Assembly (NCBI RefSeq): GCF_002927635.1
Contig: NZ_PRDS01000002.1
Location: forward strand, 1-64,000
Length of the DNA stretch: 64,000 bases
Origin: Albidovulum inexpectatum
GTDB taxonomy: Bacteria; Pseudomonadota; Alphaproteobacteria; Rhodobacterales; Rhodobacteraceae
Direction of reading: 5' to 3'
The position numbers and the translations under genes are program-made. Every line of letters starts with the position of its first letter. Position 1 is the stretch's first letter. Positions 61,086-64,000 of this stretch are shown here, one piece after another. The notes under the pieces were generated by a model. It had not been told where the DNA came from and ran no database searches. It worked only from the letters and a program-made list of their open reading frames with translations.

Positions 61086-62007
61086 TCAGCAGCAGGACGT
61101 TTTGTCGCGCAAGCCGGGCCTGCATTCCATGACGGGCTTTGCCACGCGCAGTGGCGCGGACCAGGGACATGAGTGGGTCTGGGAAATCCGGTCGGTGAAT
61201 GGCAAGGCGCTGGACCTTCGCTTGCGGCTGCCCGATTGGATCGAGGGGCTCGAACCCGCCGCGCGCGCGATCGTGGCGCGGCGCGTGGCGCGTGGCTCGG
61301 TCACGCTCAGCCTGAAGATCGCCCGCCAGCCCGGCGCCGCGACCCTTCGGATCAATCCCGATGCGCTGAAGGCCGTGCTGGACGCGCTGCGCGTGGTTCG
61401 TGACGAGGCGCGCGCGGCAGGGGTGGAAACGGCGCCCGTCGACCCGGTTTCGGTCCTCTCGATGCGCGGTGTTGCCGAGGAATCCGCCGAAGACATCGAC
61501 ACGGCGCCGTTGCGCAATGCGTTGCTGGCCGATCTTGAACCCCTGCTGGAAGACTTCCTGCATGCCCGCGCGCAAGAGGGTTCACGGCTTCAGGAAGCCA
61601 TCGCCTTGCGCCTGGACCAGATCGAGGCATTGATTGCCGAGGCCCGAATTGCCGTGGAAAATCGACGCGAGGATCAGGCACGATCGCTGGGAGACAATCT
61701 GGCGCGCGTGATGGCCGGCGCGGCCGATGCCGACCCGGGCCGCGTGGCGCAGGAACTGGCACTTCTGGTCGTCAAATCCGATGTCAGCGAAGAGCTGGAC
61801 CGCCTGCAGGCGCATGTTGCCGCCGCGCGCGCCCTGTTGTCCGAAGACGGACCTGTGGGACGCAAGTTCGACTTTCTGATGCAGGAATTCATGCGCGAGG
61901 CGAACACGTTGTGTTCCAAGGCAGGGCATGCCGAGCTGACCCGGATCGGGCTTGACCTGAAGACCGTGATCGATCAGATGCGGGAGCAGGTTCAGAACGT
62001 GGAATGA
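61078..62007 (+). CDS. YicC/YloC family endoribonuclease
   Basis: A 309-residue YicC-type protein. This family includes endoribonucleases that act on RNA in stationary phase and sporulation. The N-terminal [28 protein letters not shown] and C-terminal [23 protein letters not shown] are diagnostic. The ATG at 61078 follows AAGGGA at somewhat long spacing. The ATG at 61129 (MTGFATR) is closer to the family N terminus and would leave the CtrA-like motif upstream, so the start is uncertain. It overlaps gmk by 4 bp, a conserved pairing. Confidence 0.9.
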   Translation: MVNQQQDVLSRKPGLHSMTGFATRSGADQGHEWVWEIRSVNGKALDLRLRLPDWIEGLEPAARAIVARRVARGSVTLSLKIARQPGAATLRINPDALKAVLDALRVVRDEARAAGVETAPVDPVSVLSMRGVAEESAEDIDTAPLRNALLADLEPLLEDFLHARAQEGSRLQEAIALRLDQIEALIAEARIAVENRREDQARSLGDNLARVMAGAADADPGRVAQELALLVVKSDVSEELDRLQAHVAAARALLSEDGPVGRKFDFLMQEFMREANTLCSKAGHAELTRIGLDLKTVIDQMREQVQNVE

Positions 62008-62645
62008 TCATGCAGCGTACGGGTTTGCTCATCATCCTGTCCTCGCCTTCGGGCGCGGGGAAATCCACGTTGGCAAGGCGGTTGATGGCGTGGGACCCGA
62101 CGATGAAGTTCTCGGTCTCCGCAACCACGCGCCCGCCGCGTCCGGGTGAGGTGGACGGGCGGGAATACTTCTTCCGCTCGCGCGAGGAATTTCTCGCCAT
62201 GGTCAGGGCCGGCGAGATGCTGGAACATGCCGAAGTCTTCGGCAATCTTTATGGAACACCCAAGGCGCCCGTCGAAGAGGCCATGCGCGAGGGTCGCGAC
62301 ACGCTGTTCGACATCGACTGGCAGGGCGGCCAGCAGATCCGCAACTCGGTACTGGGCAAGAATGTCGTTTCGATCTTCATCCTGCCGCCGTCGATCGCCG
62401 AGCTGGAACGGCGCTTGCGTACGCGCGGACAGGACCCCGAAGAGGTCATCCAGGCCCGGATGGCCAAGTCCGAGGCGGAAATCAGCCATTGGGCGGAATA
62501 TGATTATGTCCTGATCAACGACGATCTGGACCGGACCGAGGACGACCTGAAAACCATCATCCGGGCCGAGAGGATGCGTCGCGAACGCCTTCCGGGGCTT
62601 TCGGAATTCGTGCGATCGCTGAACAAGGAGTTCGAAAGCCGATGA
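62004..62645 (+). CDS. gmk: guanylate kinase
   Basis: Phosphorylates GMP to GDP. The 213-residue protein has the P-loop [16 protein letters not shown] and the GMP-binding [25 protein letters not shown], also [19 protein letters not shown]. It overlaps yicC (ATGA) and the next gene (ATGA), so yicC, gmk and gamma carbonic anhydrase are translated as a tight operon. Confidence 0.96.
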   Translation: MIMQRTGLLIILSSPSGAGKSTLARRLMAWDPTMKFSVSATTRPPRPGEVDGREYFFRSREEFLAMVRAGEMLEHAEVFGNLYGTPKAPVEEAMREGRDTLFDIDWQGGQQIRNSVLGKNVVSIFILPPSIAELERRLRTRGQDPEEVIQARMAKSEAEISHWAEYDYVLINDDLDRTEDDLKTIIRAERMRRERLPGLSEFVRSLNKEFESR

Positions 62646-63160
62646 TCTGGGAACTGGATGGAATCGCACCCGAAGTCGACGAAACGGTATGGATCGCCCA
62701 CGACGCCAACGTGATCGGGCGCGTGGTCCTGAAGGCCGGGGCCAGCGTCTGGTTCGGTTCGACCCTGCGCGGCGACAATGAGCCCATCACGGTGGGTGAG
62801 GTCACCAACATCCAGGAAAACTGCGTTCTTCATACCGACATGGGATTCCCCCTGACGATCGGTCCCCGTTGCACGATCGGTCACAAGGCCATGCTGCATG
62901 GCTGCACGATTGGCGCGGGCAGCCTGATCGGCATGGGCGCCACCGTGCTGAACGGCGCGCGAATCGGCAACGGATGCCTGATCGGGGCGGGTGCCCTGAT
63001 CACCGAAGGCAAGGAAATTCCCGATGGCAGCCTGGTCATGGGTGCCCCCGGACGCATCGTTCGCGAGCTGGACGAAGCCGCCCGCGCGGCCATCTTGCAA
63101 TCGGCCGCGCATTATCGCGCCAATGCCGACCGCTTCCGCAAGGGCTTGCGGGCGATCTAG
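62642..63160 (+). CDS. gamma carbonic anhydrase family protein
   Basis: A 172-residue left-handed beta-helix protein of the CaiE/YrdA/gamma-CA group. It has repeated hexapeptides ([35 protein letters not shown]). Metal-ligand histidines are visible in VLHTDMG and [10 protein letters not shown]. Catalytic activity is uncertain for many members. The start overlaps gmk by 4 bp. Its 3' end overlaps the convergent hypothetical gene by 4 bp. Confidence 0.92.
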   Translation: MIWELDGIAPEVDETVWIAHDANVIGRVVLKAGASVWFGSTLRGDNEPITVGEVTNIQENCVLHTDMGFPLTIGPRCTIGHKAMLHGCTIGAGSLIGMGATVLNGARIGNGCLIGAGALITEGKEIPDGSLVMGAPGRIVRELDEAARAAILQSAAHYRANADRFRKGLRAI

Positions 63161-63549
63161 GCTGCCGCAAGGAGCGGCAGGGTCACAAGCTGAACCGTAA
63201 GCTCGGGCAGGGCAGTGGTCAGCTCTTCGCGGACGATTTCCGGGTTTGGCAGAGGAGGCGTCAGCACGGCCAGGGTGCCGCGATAGCCAATCTCGGCAAG
63301 GAACGCGCCCAGCTCGCAGATGTCAAGAACGGGTCCGAACAGGGGCGCGACAACCATGTCGGGGCGGGTATCGGCGATCGTTCGGGCGCTCAATTCCGCG
63401 GCATGCGCTTGCAGGACTTGCGTCCCGTTCTGGCGCCTGAGCCGCGCCAAGACGGATGGGGGCACGTCGCAGGCGATCACCCGGCTTTCGGTATCCGCGA
63501 CGGTGTGATCCATCTTCGCGATCGCGCCCTGGGTCTGAATCTCTGCCAT
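63157..63549 (-). CDS. unrecognised 130-residue protein, possibly receiver-like
   Basis: A 130-residue soluble protein. The alternating strand-helix pattern ([78 protein letters not shown]) resembles a degenerate response-regulator receiver fold. I see no confident acidic pocket, though an Asp lies before VVAP. GAGGGGG lies six bases before the ATG at 63549. It is divergent from the PhoR-like kinase gene, which fits a signalling role, but no function can be assigned. Confidence 0.65.
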   Translation of the reverse strand: MAEIQTQGAIAKMDHTVADTESRVIACDVPPSVLARLRRQNGTQVLQAHAAELSARTIADTRPDMVVAPLFGPVLDICELGAFLAEIGYRGTLAVLTPPLPNPEIVREELTTALPELTVQLVTLPLLAAA

Positions 63550-63674
63550 CCGTTGCCCCCTCGATTCATGCAAACGTCACGTCTAGACGCTTGGAATGGC
63601 GAAATGAAGGCAGCAATTGCAATCTGCCCATGGCGCGCCCAGTCTGCGCGCGCCGGGACCTGCTGGAGGGACGA

Positions 63675-64000
63675 ATGCGGATCGAGGAAATTGGCCAGAT
63701 CATGCATGCGGTGCCGACCGCGTTGCTGCTGATCGACCAGGAAGAGCGTGTGCGCGCGGCCAACGAAGCCGCCGATCGCCTGTTGGGAAATGTCAATGTC
63801 GGCCGGCGCGTTTCGGCCACGATCCGGCATCCCGAATTCCTGGGGGCCGTCGAATCCTGTCTTCGGGAAGGCACGCGCCAAACCCGGCGTATCGTCCGGA
63901 CCGAAGGCTGGCACGACACGCATCTGGCCGTGACGATCACCGCGCTGGACCTGACGGGCGAGCGGCTGGCGATGGCGGCCTTCGAGGATGTCACGCCGCT
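63675..64000 (+). CDS. PAS-domain sensor kinase, PhoR-like, cut by the window end
   Basis: The first ~108 residues of a protein that leaves the window on the right. They form a PAS domain: MHAVPTALLLIDQEERVRAANEAADRLLG, then VTITALDLTGERLAMAAFEDVTP. This start (PAS, no membrane segment seen so far) and the AFEDVT junction resemble PhoR kinases of Rhodobacterales, in which the HisKA domain follows directly. Since no phoR lies in the pst-phoB cluster in this window, this is a candidate for that kinase. The ATG at 63675 follows GGAGGGACGA. The kinase domains themselves are not visible. Confidence 0.7.
   Translation, partial: MRIEEIGQIMHAVPTALLLIDQEERVRAANEAADRLLGNVNVGRRVSATIRHPEFLGAVESCLREGTRQTRRIVRTEGWHDTHLAVTITALDLTGERLAMAAFEDVTP

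Overview
The window is a gene-dense, high-GC stretch of an alphaproteobacterial chromosome, most likely Rhodobacterales (Paracoccus/Rhodobacter-like). This rests on gene content and order: usg, TrmFO, a PAS_5 protein, ligA-recG, hisI beside an IscU-like scaffold, and yicC-gmk-gamma carbonic anhydrase. It also rests on a GTTC-N7-GTTC SOS box, the alphaproteobacterial LexA type. The genus cannot be fixed from sequence alone. I see no transposase, integrase, prophage or CRISPR array. There is one tRNA gene, tRNA-Leu(CAA).

Layout. 0-5 kb: a gene edge, then ligA-recG overlapping by 4 bp, then a 40-residue single-TM microprotein behind an SOS box and closed by a strong terminator. 5-17 kb: housekeeping genes (IscU-like scaffold, hisI, gluQ, trmFO, a DoxX protein, gyrA, usg, an OsmC protein, an SRAP peptidase, typA, guaA). 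17-20 kb: two divergent glycosyltransferases and a nitroreductase. 20-25 kb: an envelope module with an OmpR-type regulator, a histidine kinase, a DegP-like protease and an MltB-type lipoprotein transglycosylase.

25-34.3 kb is the most interesting region: a compact protein-quality-control island. Leftward from a shared intergenic region run ftsH, clpG/clpK, a fusion of an HPF/RaiA-like ribosome-hibernation domain to a sigma-70-like module, and an NDUFS4-domain protein with tandem repeats. Rightward run an M48 (HtpX-like) protease and three Hsp20 chaperones. Heat-shock (RpoH)-like promoters precede ftsH and the first hsp20, and a perfect bidirectional terminator ends the Hsp20 operon. The content resembles the transmissible heat-resistance loci (LHR/tLST) of Proteobacteria. 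The fusion protein and the NDUFS4-like protein are not part of the standard description of those loci as I know it.

34-41 kb: the phosphate regulon pstSCAB-phoU-phoB, with a canonical PHO box before pstS and a hairpin between pstS and pstC. No phoR lies there, but a PhoR-like PAS kinase begins at 63.7 kb and runs off the window. 41-47 kb: dusA, a TSUP exporter, arginase and ornithine cyclodeaminase with a divergent Lrp-type regulator, dsbB, a DedA/YqaA-type membrane protein, a YpfJ-type metallopeptidase and the tRNA. 47.3-50.1 kb is sparse: two gene-poor gaps of about 700 and 770 bp flank a stand-alone Hint-domain protein (with a second GTTC-N7-GTTC match upstream) and a MobA-like nucleotidyltransferase. 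50-58.6 kb: an ArnT-like GT39 membrane glycosyltransferase, a branched-chain amino acid ABC transporter (binding protein, livG, livF, livH, livM) with an unknown secreted protein inside the cluster, and a GlxA-family regulator. 58.7-64 kb: class II DAHP synthase, a PAS_5 protein, yicC, gmk, gamma carbonic anhydrase, an unrecognised 130-residue protein and the start of the PhoR-like kinase.
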